Assembly: GCA_016235425.1 (NCBI GenBank)
Contig: JACRLC010000052.1
Span: forward strand, 1 to 34,242
From: Chloroflexota bacterium
Lineage (GTDB): Bacteria; Chloroflexota; Anaerolineae; Anaerolineales; Villigracilaceae
Length of the DNA stretch: 34,242 nucleotides
Reading direction: 5' to 3'
The notes beneath the pieces are model-generated. The model searched no databases. It was not told where the DNA came from and saw only the letters and a list, made by a program, of their open reading frames with translations. A program made the position numbers and the translations under genes. Positions 7,717 to 15,175 of this stretch are shown here, in pieces. The first letter of the stretch is position 1. Every line of letters starts with the position of its first letter.

Positions 7717-8697
7717 TTACTGCGTCAGCACTTCCCGCGCCCATTCGCGCTCAGCGTTGTACCATTCGACCAGCCGCTTTATCCCTTCGCGCAAACTGAC
7801 TTGTGGTTCCCAGCCCAGCAGTTCGCCCGCCTTGCTCACATCCGCCCAGTTGGAACGCATGTCTGCGAGATCGGGCGGACCATATTGGACGATTGCTTTT
7901 TTGCCGACAACATCCTCGACCAGTTTGATCAGGTTGTTGATGGTGATGACTTCATGCCCGCCGACGTTAATGATCTCGAAGCCAAGCGGTCTCAACGCGG
8001 CAATGATGCTGCGTGCAATGTCATCAATGTAAGTGAAGCCGCGCGACTGTTCGCCATCGCCATTGACGCGGACCGGCTGTCCCTCGCTGATCCATTTCAC
8101 AAAGCGGAAGATCGCCAGGTCGGGGCGCCCAGCCGGGCCAAAGACGGTGAAAAAGCGCATGACGCTGACATCCGTGCCATGCAGGTGATGATAGGCATGT
8201 GCCATCGCTTCCGCGCCTTTTTTACTGGCGGCATACGGTTGAAGCGGCTCACTGCTCGAAGCAGTCTCAGGCGTTGGGTAGGGAGGATTCTCGCCATAGA
8301 TGCTTGAGGTGGATGCCAGAATAAATTTTGGAATCCCATGCCGGTGACATAGTTCCAGCATGTTTACCGTTCCCAGAATGTTGGACTCGACATAGATCCA
8401 CGGATTCTGCACACTGGCACGGACGCCCGCCCATGCCGCGAGGTTGATCAGGCCATCGAAGGGATGAGTGACAAGCGACGAGTGACGGGTGAGAATGCCG
8501 CGATCCGAGATGTCGTCGCGGATGAACTCAAAGCCATCCATCGCCTGGAGTCTCTTCAAGCGATATTCCTTCATGCGGATGTCGTATGCTTCGTTCATAT
8601 TATCAATGCCAACGACGGTGTGTCCCTGCTCGATCAGCATTTCCGAAGTCCGCGCACCGATAAAGCCTGCCGCGCCGGTAACCAGATAGTTTGCCAT
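7717..8697 (-). CDS. NAD-dependent nucleotide-sugar epimerase (UDP-glucuronate 4-epimerase-like)
   Basis: Extended short-chain dehydrogenase of 326 residues. The NAD-binding GAAGFIG is at residues 8-14, the serine cluster STSSIYG at about 129-135, and the catalytic Tyr155/Lys159 lie in YAASK. The phrase RFFTVFGPAGRPDLA is typical of UDP-glucuronate 4-epimerases and close UDP-GlcNAc epimerases. The start at 8697 has AAGGTG six bases upstream. The long extension toward 8835 is read-through of a repeat. Residues 68-78 (LTRHSSLVTH) are coded by repetitive 'cactcgtc'-like DNA and look like a repeat entry in a variable loop. It supplies a sugar donor for the cluster. Confidence 0.85.
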   Translation of the reverse strand: MANYLVTGAAGFIGARTSEMLIEQGHTVVGIDNMNEAYDIRMKEYRLKRLQAMDGFEFIRDDISDRGILTRHSSLVTHPFDGLINLAAWAGVRASVQNPWIYVESNILGTVNMLELCHRHGIPKFILASTSSIYGENPPYPTPETASSSEPLQPYAASKKGAEAMAHAYHHLHGTDVSVMRFFTVFGPAGRPDLAIFRFVKWISEGQPVRVNGDGEQSRGFTYIDDIARSIIAALRPLGFEIINVGGHEVITINNLIKLVEDVVGKKAIVQYGPPDLADMRSNWADVSKAGELLGWEPQVSLREGIKRLVEWYNAEREWAREVLTQ

Positions 8698-8712
8698 AGT
8701 CATCACCTTATT

Positions 8713-8880
8713 AAATGTCATTGCGAGCGCACCCTTCGACAAGCTCACCTGTGCCTGCGCCCCAGGTGCAGGCAGGGCAGGCTTCGCGAAACAATCTCCT
8801 GTTTGCCGGAAAAATCCCAGCGACATTGGTTCCATTTTGGGGGATTGCTTCGGGCAAAAACCGCCCTCGCAATGACATTT
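8713..8880. repeat. MITE-like element, copy 1 (15-bp terminal inverted repeats)
   Basis: AAATGTCATTGCGAG (8713-8727) is an exact inverted copy of CTCGCAATGACATTT (8866-8880). Inside lie a CCCTTCGACAAGCTCA core (8732-8747) and a second inverted pair, 'aacaatctcc' near 8786 and 'gggggattgctt' near 8839. The 168-bp element fills the whole gap between the epimerase start and the dehydrogenase stop (8886). A related element lies at 10227-10482. Confidence 0.7.
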
Positions 8881-8885
8881 GGTAT

Positions 8886-10208
8886 TTAGAGTCTTACAAC
8901 CTTTTCGTTATTCTTTGCGAGTTTGCCCGTCGCATTGCGTGAATCGAAGACAAATTTTGCCGAGTCAATGATCGCCTTGTAATCATAGACCGTGTGGTTC
9001 GTGACGATCACCACCGCATCCGCCTCCTTCACAGACTTCATCACATCCTTGACGGTGTCCATTTGCCAGCCGTCGTGTTCGTGATGAATGTGCGGGATAT
9101 ACGGGTCGTGATATTCCACCAGCGCGCCCTTCTTCCGCAGGAGGCCGATCACATCCAACGCAGGCGACTCGCGCACATCGTCAATATCGGGTTTGTAAGC
9201 CACGCCCAGCACAAGGACTTTGCTTCCCTTGAGCGCTTTGCCGCGGTCATTCATCGCATCCAGTATGCGCGCCACAACGTAACGCGGCATGTTCGTGTTG
9301 ATCTCGGATGCCAGCTCGATGAAACGCGCGTTGTAGTTGAAGGACTTCATTTTCCACGAAAGATACAACGGGTCAATCGGGATGCAATGACCGCCCAGAC
9401 CCGGTCCAGGCGTAAACTTCATAAATCCGAAAGGCTTGGTGGCCGCCGCGTCGATCACTTCCCACACATCCACACCAAGGCGCTCACACATGATTGCCAG
9501 TTCATTGACCAGGCCGATGTTGATCATGCGGAAGGTGTTTTCCAGCAGTTTCGACATCTCCGCCGCTTCCGCAGATGAGACAGTGAAAATATGCTGGATC
9601 GCACCCGCGTACCAGGCCGCGGCCACTTCGCCACAATCTTCGGTAATGCCGCCGACCACTTTCGGCGTATTGAGAGTGGTGAAGTCTTCGCGTCCCGGGT
9701 CCACACGCTCAGGTGAGAATGCCAGGAACCAGTCCTCGCCGATTTTGAGATCATTATCCGTGCCAAGTTTCGGCAAAAGAAGCTCGCGCGTCGTACCGGG
9801 ATAAGTGGTTGATTCCAGCACAACGACCATTCCCTTGTGCATGAATTTTGCCAGTTCATCCATGGCCGAAATGATGAACGACATATCCGGGTCGCCGGTT
9901 TGGCGCAGCGGCGTCGGCACACAAATGCTGACCGCGTCCATTTCCTTGAGCACCGCGAAATCGGTCGTGGCAGTCAAATGACCGGACTTGACCAGTTTCT
10001 CCACCGCCTCGGTCTTCACATCCGGTATGTACGATACGCATTTATTCAGCGAATCAACCTTGCGCTTGTCCGGGTCCACGCCGGTGACGTGAAATCCCGC
10101 CTCTCCAAATACAACGGCCAGCGGCAGTCCCACATAGCCAAGCCCCAAAATGGCAATTTTGGCTTTCTTGTCTTTCAAGCTCTTGATGAGTGTTTCTTTG
10201 GTAGACAT
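8886..10208 (-). CDS. Nucleotide-sugar dehydrogenase (UDP-GlcNAc 6-dehydrogenase-like)
   Basis: Oxidises the C6 hydroxyl of a UDP-sugar to the uronic acid with two NAD+ in the cytoplasm. It is 440 residues, the normal length. The N-terminal Rossmann motif GLGYVGLP is at 22-29. The catalytic cysteine C275 lies in GGHCIPIDP, followed by LYLSWK, a form usual in WbpA/WbpO/VipA enzymes acting on UDP-GlcNAc or UDP-GalNAc. The C-terminal UDP-binding domain begins near LGVAYKPDIDDVRESP. The start at 10208 is about 19 bases from one inverted-repeat element and the stop is 5 bases from another. It probably feeds the epimerase and glycosyltransferase downstream. The exact substrate is inferred. Confidence 0.87.
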   Translation of the reverse strand: MSTKETLIKSLKDKKAKIAILGLGYVGLPLAVVFGEAGFHVTGVDPDKRKVDSLNKCVSYIPDVKTEAVEKLVKSGHLTATTDFAVLKEMDAVSICVPTPLRQTGDPDMSFIISAMDELAKFMHKGMVVVLESTTYPGTTRELLLPKLGTDNDLKIGEDWFLAFSPERVDPGREDFTTLNTPKVVGGITEDCGEVAAAWYAGAIQHIFTVSSAEAAEMSKLLENTFRMINIGLVNELAIMCERLGVDVWEVIDAAATKPFGFMKFTPGPGLGGHCIPIDPLYLSWKMKSFNYNARFIELASEINTNMPRYVVARILDAMNDRGKALKGSKVLVLGVAYKPDIDDVRESPALDVIGLLRKKGALVEYHDPYIPHIHHEHDGWQMDTVKDVMKSVKEADAVVIVTNHTVYDYKAIIDSAKFVFDSRNATGKLAKNNEKVVRL

Positions 10209-10226
10209 TCTTTTCCTTATTCTTTT

Positions 10227-10482
10227 ATGTCATTGCGAGACGGTGTTCCCTTCGACAAGCTCTGGGCAGGCTTCCGTCAAAGCAATCCCCGATTAAACTG
10301 CGGGAACTGTTTAATAACTCACCTTACACAGTTTCTCTCCCTCACCCCCAACCCTTCCCCCTTCGGGGAAGGGAGTCCCCTCTCCCTTCGGGAGAGGGCT
10401 AGGCTGAGGGTGCGCAACACCAGTTAATAAGATTGTCGCGTCTAACAGGAGATTGCTTCGCAACGTGCGCTCGCAATGACAT
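10227..10482. repeat. MITE-like element, copy 2 (13-bp terminal inverted repeats)
   Basis: ATGTCATTGCGAG (10227-10239) is an exact inverted copy of CTCGCAATGACAT (10470-10482). Its ends and inner parts ('aaagcaatcccc' near 10276, 'aggagattgctt' near 10447) match copy 1. It carries the CCCTTCGACAAGCTC core at 10248-10262. It is longer than copy 1 because a pair of CCCTCACCCC-type hairpins sits inside it (10339-10412). Confidence 0.7.
10339..10412. repeat. Face-to-face pair of CCCTCACCCC-type palindromes
   Basis: The first unit (10339-10374) has CCCTCACCCC followed by a TTCCCCCTTCGGGGAA hairpin. The second (10377-10412) has CCCTCTCCCTTCGGGAGAGGG followed by CTGAGGGTG. It is the first unit type in reverse orientation. 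Single units of the same family lie in coding DNA at 21555-21589 and 23553-23588. The pair is nested in the larger inverted-repeat element. Confidence 0.7.
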
Positions 10483-10488
10483 GATTAT

Positions 10489-11127
10489 CTAAAATAAACT
10501 CAACTGCTTCGGTTCTTCCCTCGGCGCTTCTTCTTTCTTCGCGGCAAGAGCAGACTTTCCCAACGCGGCGCGCGCCTGTTTCAATAGCTCAGGCAGTTTG
10601 GCGAAATCGCCCAGAATGGCAGGCTTGAGCGCGGCCTGATGCAAAGCCGCCGCAGGGTGGAACATCGGGATTACAAAGCGGTCGCCAACCTTCCGCATTT
10701 GCCCATGCACCGCGCTGATCTTCGCACCCGGAAAAAACTTGTTCATCGAAAACCGCCCCAGTGTCACGATGATACTCGGATTAATGGCTTTGATCTGCGC
10801 TTCGAGATAAACGTCACACGCGGCAAGTTCGTCGGGCAATGGATCGCGGTTTCCGGGCGGGCGGCACTTCACCACATTACCGATCCAAACGTCCGCGCGC
10901 GTCACGCCTGCCTGCGCCAGCAGTTGATCCAAAAACTGACCCGCCGCACCAACAAACGGGCGTCCCTGCTCGTTTTCATGAAAGCCGGGTCCCTCGCCGA
11001 TAAACATGATCTCGGAATGAGACGGGCCTTCGCCGGGCACTGCCTTTTTTCGCGAACGATGCAATTCACATTTCGTGCAGACCGAAACTTCCTTCGCAAC
11101 TTTGGCAAGAATTTCTTCAGCGCTCAT
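10489..11127 (-). CDS. Type 4 uracil-DNA glycosylase
   Basis: Removes uracil from DNA in base-excision repair. It is 212 residues. Four cysteines (C17, C20, C88, C104) are placed as in the [4Fe-4S] cluster of family 4 enzymes: CTKC near the start, KCRPPGNRDP in the middle and C104 after it. The catalytic-loop phrase is GEGPGFHENEQGRPFVG and the C-terminal histidine motif is MFHPAA. The last 25 residues are a charged Lys/Glu-rich tail. The ATG at 11127 has GGAGGT six bases upstream. It lies next to rimI-tsaB-tsaE, separated by an 88-base gap that holds a palindromic repeat. Confidence 0.92.
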   Translation of the reverse strand: MSAEEILAKVAKEVSVCTKCELHRSRKKAVPGEGPSHSEIMFIGEGPGFHENEQGRPFVGAAGQFLDQLLAQAGVTRADVWIGNVVKCRPPGNRDPLPDELAACDVYLEAQIKAINPSIIVTLGRFSMNKFFPGAKISAVHGQMRKVGDRFVIPMFHPAAALHQAALKPAILGDFAKLPELLKQARAALGKSALAAKKEEAPREEPKQLSLF

Positions 11128-11190
11128 ATCATACCTCCGTTTTCATTTTGGCAGTTTCGCCTTGAAAACGTAAATTTCACGTGCAACTTT

Positions 11191-11222
11191 GTCCTTCGAC
11201 TGCGCTCCGCTCCGCTCAGGAC
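11191..11222. repeat. Palindromic repeat overlapping the rimI stop
   Basis: GTCCT (11191-11195) and AGGAC (11218-11222) frame a CTTCGAC...GCTC core with a doubled CCGCT unit. It is the same repeat family as at 107-131. The minus-strand TGA that ends rimI (11216-11218) lies inside this element, so the repeat supplies the end of the gene. Confidence 0.55.
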
Positions 11223-11677
11223 GAAATAGTGTTCAAACGTTCCAACGTCATCAAGATCGCATCCTCATTATTATCCTTGTAGTAGCGCGGCCTGCGTCCG
11301 GTCTCCACAAACCCGTGTTTGCGATACATCGTCAGGGCGGCGCTATTGCTCTCACGCACTTCCAAAAACGCGCTGACCGCGCCTTCCTCAATCGAGGATT
11401 TCAAGGCATGAACCAGCAGTTCCCGCGCCACACCCTGCCTGCGAAAATCGGCCAGCGTCGCAATCGTAGCGATGTGCGCCTCGTCCACGATCAACCACAA
11501 CACAAGTATTCCGATGATGCGTCCATCCAGTTCGGCCACCCAGCAACGCGCCGCCGGGTTATCGGTGATCTCGAAACGGAACGACCTCTCCGGCCACGGC
11601 AAACTAAACGAAGCTTGATCAATCGCAACGACCTGGGACAGATCATCGAGCGTCATTCTTCGAATATTTACCCTCAT
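11216..11677 (-). CDS. rimI: Ribosomal-protein alanine N-acetyltransferase
   Basis: GNAT-fold enzyme of 153 residues that acetylates the N-terminal alanine of ribosomal protein S18 in well-studied bacteria. The acetyl-CoA loop reads FRRQGVARELL (about 81-91). The opening IRRMTLDDLSQVVAIDQASFSLPWPERSF and the end EVRESNSAALTMYRKHGFVETGRR are typical of RimI. The start overlaps the tsaB stop as ATGA (11674-11677), and rimI next to tsaB is a common arrangement. The stop codon and the last two or three codons fall in or against a palindromic repeat, so the C-terminus may be shifted from the ancestral one. Confidence 0.88.
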   Translation of the reverse strand: MRVNIRRMTLDDLSQVVAIDQASFSLPWPERSFRFEITDNPAARCWVAELDGRIIGILVLWLIVDEAHIATIATLADFRRQGVARELLVHALKSSIEEGAVSAFLEVRESNSAALTMYRKHGFVETGRRPRYYKDNNEDAILMTLERLNTISS

Positions 11678-12342
11678 GCAGGCGGGGTTCCTGCAACGTG
11701 CAAATAAATGGGTGCGAGCGCGGCGGCCTCATCCACTTTACCTGCCTGCCAGCGCGCCCAGGCCAGCTCCGCCAAAATTGCAGGACGACGCACAGACTGC
11801 GCGGGCGACGCAAGCAGAACATTCACGCGTTTCCGCGCCAATCTTTGACGATCCTCCGCAGACAACTCGCCCGCCACATGAGTTGGACTCTCGATCTCAT
11901 CCGCCAGATCATCCGCCGTCCCGCTTCGCGCGGGACCCTGGGACTGCCACCCGTTTTTCGAGCTTTTATACCAGCCGAAAGCGATCCTGCCGCGCCCGGC
12001 CTGAATCACCGCGGCCAGCGGATGTTTGCTCGGCGGCTGCGCCGCGGCGACGATATCCAAAGTGGGAATGCCAACGAGAGGCAAATGACGCGCGAGGGCA
12101 AGTCCTTTTACCAAAGACAACCCGACTCTTAAACTTGTAAACGAACCCGGTCCGATCGCAACTCCCAAAGCGCTGACCATGTCCATGGAAACGCCGGACC
12201 GGTCCAAAAGTCCCGCGAGAGCCGGGGCCAGCTGCGTGGTGTGATGCTGTTGACTCGTCCACGTCATTTCGGCGAGGACATTTGCCCCATCGTACACAGC
12301 CAGTCCCACTTGCGCGGTGGATGTATCAACGGCAATCAGCAT
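11674..12342 (-). CDS. tsaB: tRNA t6A biosynthesis protein TsaB
   Basis: Inactive ASKHA paralogue that holds TsaD in the complex making N6-threonylcarbamoyl-adenosine on ANN-decoding tRNAs. It is 222 residues. It opens MLIAVDTSTAQVGLAVYD and has the conserved VAIGPGSFTSLRVGLSLVKGLAL segment (about 62-84), diagnostic of TsaB. The start overlaps the tsaE stop as TGATG, giving the order tsaE-tsaB-rimI. TsaD and TsaC are not in the window. The C-terminal half is Ala/Arg-rich and less conserved, as usual. Confidence 0.92.
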   Translation of the reverse strand: MLIAVDTSTAQVGLAVYDGANVLAEMTWTSQQHHTTQLAPALAGLLDRSGVSMDMVSALGVAIGPGSFTSLRVGLSLVKGLALARHLPLVGIPTLDIVAAAQPPSKHPLAAVIQAGRGRIAFGWYKSSKNGWQSQGPARSGTADDLADEIESPTHVAGELSAEDRQRLARKRVNVLLASPAQSVRRPAILAELAWARWQAGKVDEAAALAPIYLHVAGTPPA

Positions 12343-12839
12343 CAGCCTGCTCCAAACATGGTTCTGCGGATTCCATCGAGCAAACCATCGTAACGTTTGC
12401 CGCTGGCTTTGAAAACCATCTGGCGGTGTTCGTCAGACATGTAATCGAGATTGACCCACAAGCGCTCATCAGGGACGAGACCACCGATGCGTTCGGGCCA
12501 TTCAACAATGAGCGGGCCCTGCGTGAGCATTGAATCCAAATCGAGTTCCTCGGCTTCAGGAACTGAGTCGAGGCGATATGCATCGAGATGAAAAAATTGA
12601 CTCTGATCCGCGCGGCGATAGACGTTGACCAGGATGAATGTGGGACTGGAAACCGTATCGAGCGAACCCCAGCCCTGCGCGAGTCCCTGCACGAAGGTGG
12701 TCTTCCCCGCCCCGAGATTGCCCTGCAAACAAATCACATCGCCCGCCTGCAGCATCCCGCCAAGACGCATCCCCACGCGGCGCGTCTGTTCAGGACTGCG
12801 GCTGAAAAATTCAAGTGTGTGAGCATCGAGAATGGGCAT
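12342..12839 (-). CDS. tsaE: tRNA t6A biosynthesis ATPase TsaE
   Basis: ATPase of the TsaB-TsaD-TsaE complex, 165 residues. The P-loop GNLGAGKTT is at about 40-48. The switch-like SSPTFILVNVYR and the FHLDAYRL-DSVPEAEELDL stretches are family hallmarks. It is the first gene of tsaE-tsaB-rimI. No ribosome site precedes the ATG. Instead a good -10 box (TATAAT) lies so close that transcription should start one or a few bases before the ATG, so the message is probably leaderless. The C-terminal tail from GKRYDGLL is variable. Confidence 0.92.
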   Translation of the reverse strand: MPILDAHTLEFFSRSPEQTRRVGMRLGGMLQAGDVICLQGNLGAGKTTFVQGLAQGWGSLDTVSSPTFILVNVYRRADQSQFFHLDAYRLDSVPEAEELDLDSMLTQGPLIVEWPERIGGLVPDERLWVNLDYMSDEHRQMVFKASGKRYDGLLDGIRRTMFGAG

Positions 12840-12847
12840 TGGCGGTG

Positions 12848-12875
12848 ATTATACTGCTCCCGGCGCGAAACGCAA
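12848..12875 (-). promoter_or_regulatory. Promoter of tsaE-tsaB-rimI, leaderless
   Basis: On the minus strand TTGCGT (12875-12870) and TATAAT (12853-12848) are 16 bases apart. The expected transcription start is near 12840-12842 and the tsaE ATG begins at 12839. No ribosome site fits between them. The -35 box lies against the stop of the upstream glycosyltransferase gene (12877). Confidence 0.6.
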
Positions 12876-12876
12876 T

Positions 12877-14112
12877 TTACGCGGTGTCCTGCAGCCTGGT
12901 TTCGAGGGAATTGATTTTCCGTTCATCCGCGGCGGGCAGTGCGGCTTTTCGCGGGCGCGTTTTTGGGGCGGGACTTAGATCGAGGCGTTCCCCGATGGCG
13001 CGCGCAATCGTACGCGCTGAATCGGGGCGCGAAGCGCGGCGGGCATTTTCAGCCACCTGCTTATATTCCTTCGGGCGGCTGATCCAACGCGTGAGGGCGC
13101 GCACGACAAGCTGGGGTGTGGGTGCAAATACACCCGCGCCCGCTTCTTCAATGAACGTGACGTTGCCATCTTCCTGCCCCGGCAGTTTTGCATACATTAC
13201 GATTGGAATATTCGCGTTCAAACCTTCGGTGATGGTGGCCGCACCCGCCTTGGTGACAAGGATGTCGGCGGCGCGCATGAAGTCGGGCATGTCATGTGTG
13301 AAGCCGTAGATGAGCGTGGGATTTTCCCAATTATGCGCTTCGAGATAGGATTTCAATCTCTGGTTGCGCCCGGCAATAATGACCTGTGCTATATCGAGTC
13401 CTGATTCGTCGATGGCGCGCGCAGTCTTGGCGAGCGGTCCCATGCCCTCACCGCCCCCTACAAGCAGGGCAATCTTCTTGTCCAGCGGCCAGCCAAGTTT
13501 TTTTCGCATGGTGCGTTTGTTTCCGGGAGGCAGGCAATAACGATCCATCACCGGGAAGCCGACCACTTCGAGTTTATCCTCAGGCATCCCATGGGTCAGG
13601 CCGCGCAACCGCGCCGCTTCCGAAGGGACGAAGATGCGGTCGGCGCGTTTATCGAACCATAACGCATGTGTGGTGACGATGTCGGTCACAACCGTGAAGA
13701 ACGGCGGGCGAATCCAGCCCAGCGCCTTGAGCGCAAATGAGTTTGCGAAGGGATGCACCGTGACGATGAGATCGGCAGGATGGCTCTTGACCATTGCCTT
13801 GACCGCGCGCCTCACGTACGGCCACACGGATGCCGTGATCACGCGCACACGCGCGCGTCCGTCTGTGGCGTAAAAAGACGCCTCCCACAACTTTGGCGCT
13901 TTGACCATCTGCGGGTACAGGGCCGGCATTTTATTGAGCGGCAGGGGAGCGAAGTTTTTCATTGCGTCCACCATTTCGGTGGTGACGGTATCTCCGTATT
14001 CGAGATGCAAGGCTTCGACAATTGCCTCCGCGGCAGAACGATGCCCCCCGCCTGTATCTGAAAAATAAATGACGACGTGCGGCGGTCTATGGTTTTTGTG
14101 ATTGTTGTTCAT
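12877..14112 (-). CDS. Family 28 glycosyltransferase (MGDG synthase / UgtP-like)
   Basis: Probably transfers a sugar from a UDP-sugar to diacylglycerol at the inner membrane face, making a glycolipid. It is 411 residues. The N-terminal acceptor domain begins VIYFSDTGGGHRSAAEAI, the glycine-rich signature of MGDG-synthase-type proteins (PF06925). The C-terminal donor domain has ALLVGGGEGMGPL and ILVTKAGAATITEGLNANIP, as in MurG/UgtP. The last 35 residues are basic and Pro/Lys-rich. The start overlaps the DUF951 gene by 26 bases. Either MGDG or glucosyl-diacylglycerol synthesis would fit; MurG itself is unlikely because the N-terminal motif differs. Confidence 0.85.
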   Translation of the reverse strand: MNNNHKNHRPPHVVIYFSDTGGGHRSAAEAIVEALHLEYGDTVTTEMVDAMKNFAPLPLNKMPALYPQMVKAPKLWEASFYATDGRARVRVITASVWPYVRRAVKAMVKSHPADLIVTVHPFANSFALKALGWIRPPFFTVVTDIVTTHALWFDKRADRIFVPSEAARLRGLTHGMPEDKLEVVGFPVMDRYCLPPGNKRTMRKKLGWPLDKKIALLVGGGEGMGPLAKTARAIDESGLDIAQVIIAGRNQRLKSYLEAHNWENPTLIYGFTHDMPDFMRAADILVTKAGAATITEGLNANIPIVMYAKLPGQEDGNVTFIEEAGAGVFAPTPQLVVRALTRWISRPKEYKQVAENARRASRPDSARTIARAIGERLDLSPAPKTRPRKAALPAADERKINSLETRLQDTA

Positions 14113-14305
14113 TTTCTTCGTGTTCCGTGAGATTCACTTTCATTCGTTTCGCCAGTTCGCGGCGGGTAAGCATGACGCGTCTTCCGCAACCCTTGCACTC
14201 CAGCCCAATATCCGCGCCGAGACGCACAACCGTCCAATCAAAGGAACCGCAGGGGTGCTGCTTTCGCAAACGGAGATGGTCGTTGAGGCGGAGGTCGGGA
14301 AGCAT
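14087..14305 (-). CDS. DUF951 family protein
   Basis: A 72-residue protein. It matches the DUF951 pattern: a beta-rich core LRLNDHLRLRKQHPCG followed by VVRLGADIGLECKGCGRRVML. C19 and the pair C37/C40 could bind a metal or nucleic acid. DUF951 proteins are small, widespread in Firmicutes and Chloroflexota, and of unknown role, often close to translation or DNA genes. The gene overlaps the downstream glycosyltransferase by 26 bases. No clear ribosome site is seen. A TATAAT box lies about 47 bases upstream. Confidence 0.85.
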   Translation of the reverse strand: MLPDLRLNDHLRLRKQHPCGSFDWTVVRLGADIGLECKGCGRRVMLTRRELAKRMKVNLTEHEENEQQSQKP

Positions 14306-14351
14306 TTTCAGGAATCAGTTTTCAGTTATCAGCGGCTGGCTACGGGATGGA

Positions 14352-14357
14352 ATTATA
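14352..14357 (-). promoter_or_regulatory. Possible -10 box for DUF951 and glycosyltransferase genes
   Basis: A TATAAT on the minus strand lies about 47 bases before the DUF951 ATG, in the divergent gap to the phosphoribosyltransferase gene. A good -35 box was not found. Confidence 0.4.
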
Positions 14358-14432
14358 CCGCCTTGCCGCGTCGGGGCAGATTGAGTTGTGATAAACTTGG
14401 CACGTCATTTGAACTTTGCTTTGGAGAAATCG

Positions 14433-14984
14433 ATGTCCAAACGTGAAACCTATCCCATCGAAATCGCCGGGATCAAACGCGAACTGCGCCTCTTCGAGAT
14501 CAAACCCGGCCTGCGGATTGCGATTCTCAACATTCTGGGGGATACCGAACTGGTGCAAGCCTGCGCTCGTGAACTTGGCAAAAAACTAAAGGATGTGGCC
14601 TACGACGTGCTGGTGACCGCGGAGGCCAAGTCCATTCCGCTGGCGCACGCATTGTCCGTGGAAACAGGCAAGCCCTACATCGTCCTTCGCAAAACGTACA
14701 AACCATACATGGGCGACGCGTTGAAAGCCGAGACCCTGTCCATTACCACGAACCAGCCACAGGTTTTGATTCTGGATGAAAAAGACCGCGAGACCATGAA
14801 GGACAAAAAGGTGGTCATCGTGGACGACGTGATCAGCACCGGCTCCACCCTGCAAGGGATGCGGATGATCCTGGACAAGTCCAATGCAACAGTGGCCGCC
14901 GAAGCCGCCATCCTCACCGAAGGCGACCGCGCTCAATGGATGCACATTTATTCGCTGGGGCATCTGCCGCTGTTTACGGAGTGA
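14433..14984 (+). CDS. Purine-type phosphoribosyltransferase
   Basis: 183-residue type I phosphoribosyltransferase. The PRPP-binding motif VVIVDDVISTGST is at about 127-139. The upstream part DVLVTAEAKSIPLAHALS and YIVLRKTYKPYM resembles adenine phosphoribosyltransferase, but it is closer to the group of PRTase-like proteins of unclear base choice. It would join a purine base to PRPP in salvage. PRPP synthetase is also in the window (21987-22976). The ATG at 14433 has GGAG seven bases upstream; the ATT start at 14388 does not. The gene stands alone on the plus strand. Confidence in the fold is high, in the substrate moderate. Confidence 0.8.
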   Translation: MSKRETYPIEIAGIKRELRLFEIKPGLRIAILNILGDTELVQACARELGKKLKDVAYDVLVTAEAKSIPLAHALSVETGKPYIVLRKTYKPYMGDALKAETLSITTNQPQVLILDEKDRETMKDKKVVIVDDVISTGSTLQGMRMILDKSNATVAAEAAILTEGDRAQWMHIYSLGHLPLFTE

Positions 14985-15025
14985 TGAAGCAGACAAGTTC
15001 ATAACGATGAGTAATAACTGCTGTT

Positions 15026-15094
15026 ATGCAGAACGTCCCGAAGGTTTGGCTGAATCAACAGGGTCTTACGAGAAAAACCTTCGGGACGGTGCAT
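15026..15094. repeat. Long inverted repeat (14-bp perfect stem)
   Basis: CGTCCCGAAGGTTT (15034-15047) pairs exactly with AAACCTTCGGGACG (15075-15088), and ATGCA/TGCAT extend the stem outside a small bulge. It lies between the phosphoribosyltransferase stop and the terminator. The arm AAGGTTT also resembles the terminator stem that follows, so the two hairpins may share an origin. Confidence 0.65.
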
Positions 15095-15121
15095 AAGGTG
15101 AGTAATAAGTAACAAGCAATG

Positions 15122-15156
15122 AAAAACCTGAAGGTCTCTTAAACCTTCAGGTTTTT
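15122..15156. terminator. Bidirectional intrinsic terminator
   Basis: A 13-bp perfect stem AAAAACCTGAAGG (15122-15134) / CCTTCAGGTTTTT (15144-15156) with a nine-base loop. It has a T run on the plus strand and, by symmetry, on the minus strand. It would stop both the phosphoribosyltransferase transcript and the convergent GIY-YIG gene, whose stop is 20 bases away. Confidence 0.8.
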
Positions 15157-15175
15157 ATATCCAACAACTCGCCTC

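Noticed and set aside
7690-10427. Several long frames on the plus strand (for example 7690-8307 and 8994-9578)
   Set aside because: They lie opposite the epimerase and dehydrogenase genes, whose products are clear. They are shadow frames of GC-rich coding DNA.
10209-10488. CRISPR array or tandem repeat between dehydrogenase and glycosylase genes
   Set aside because: The repeats are inverted and palindromic with no regular spacer pattern. They are explained by the two repeat families described.
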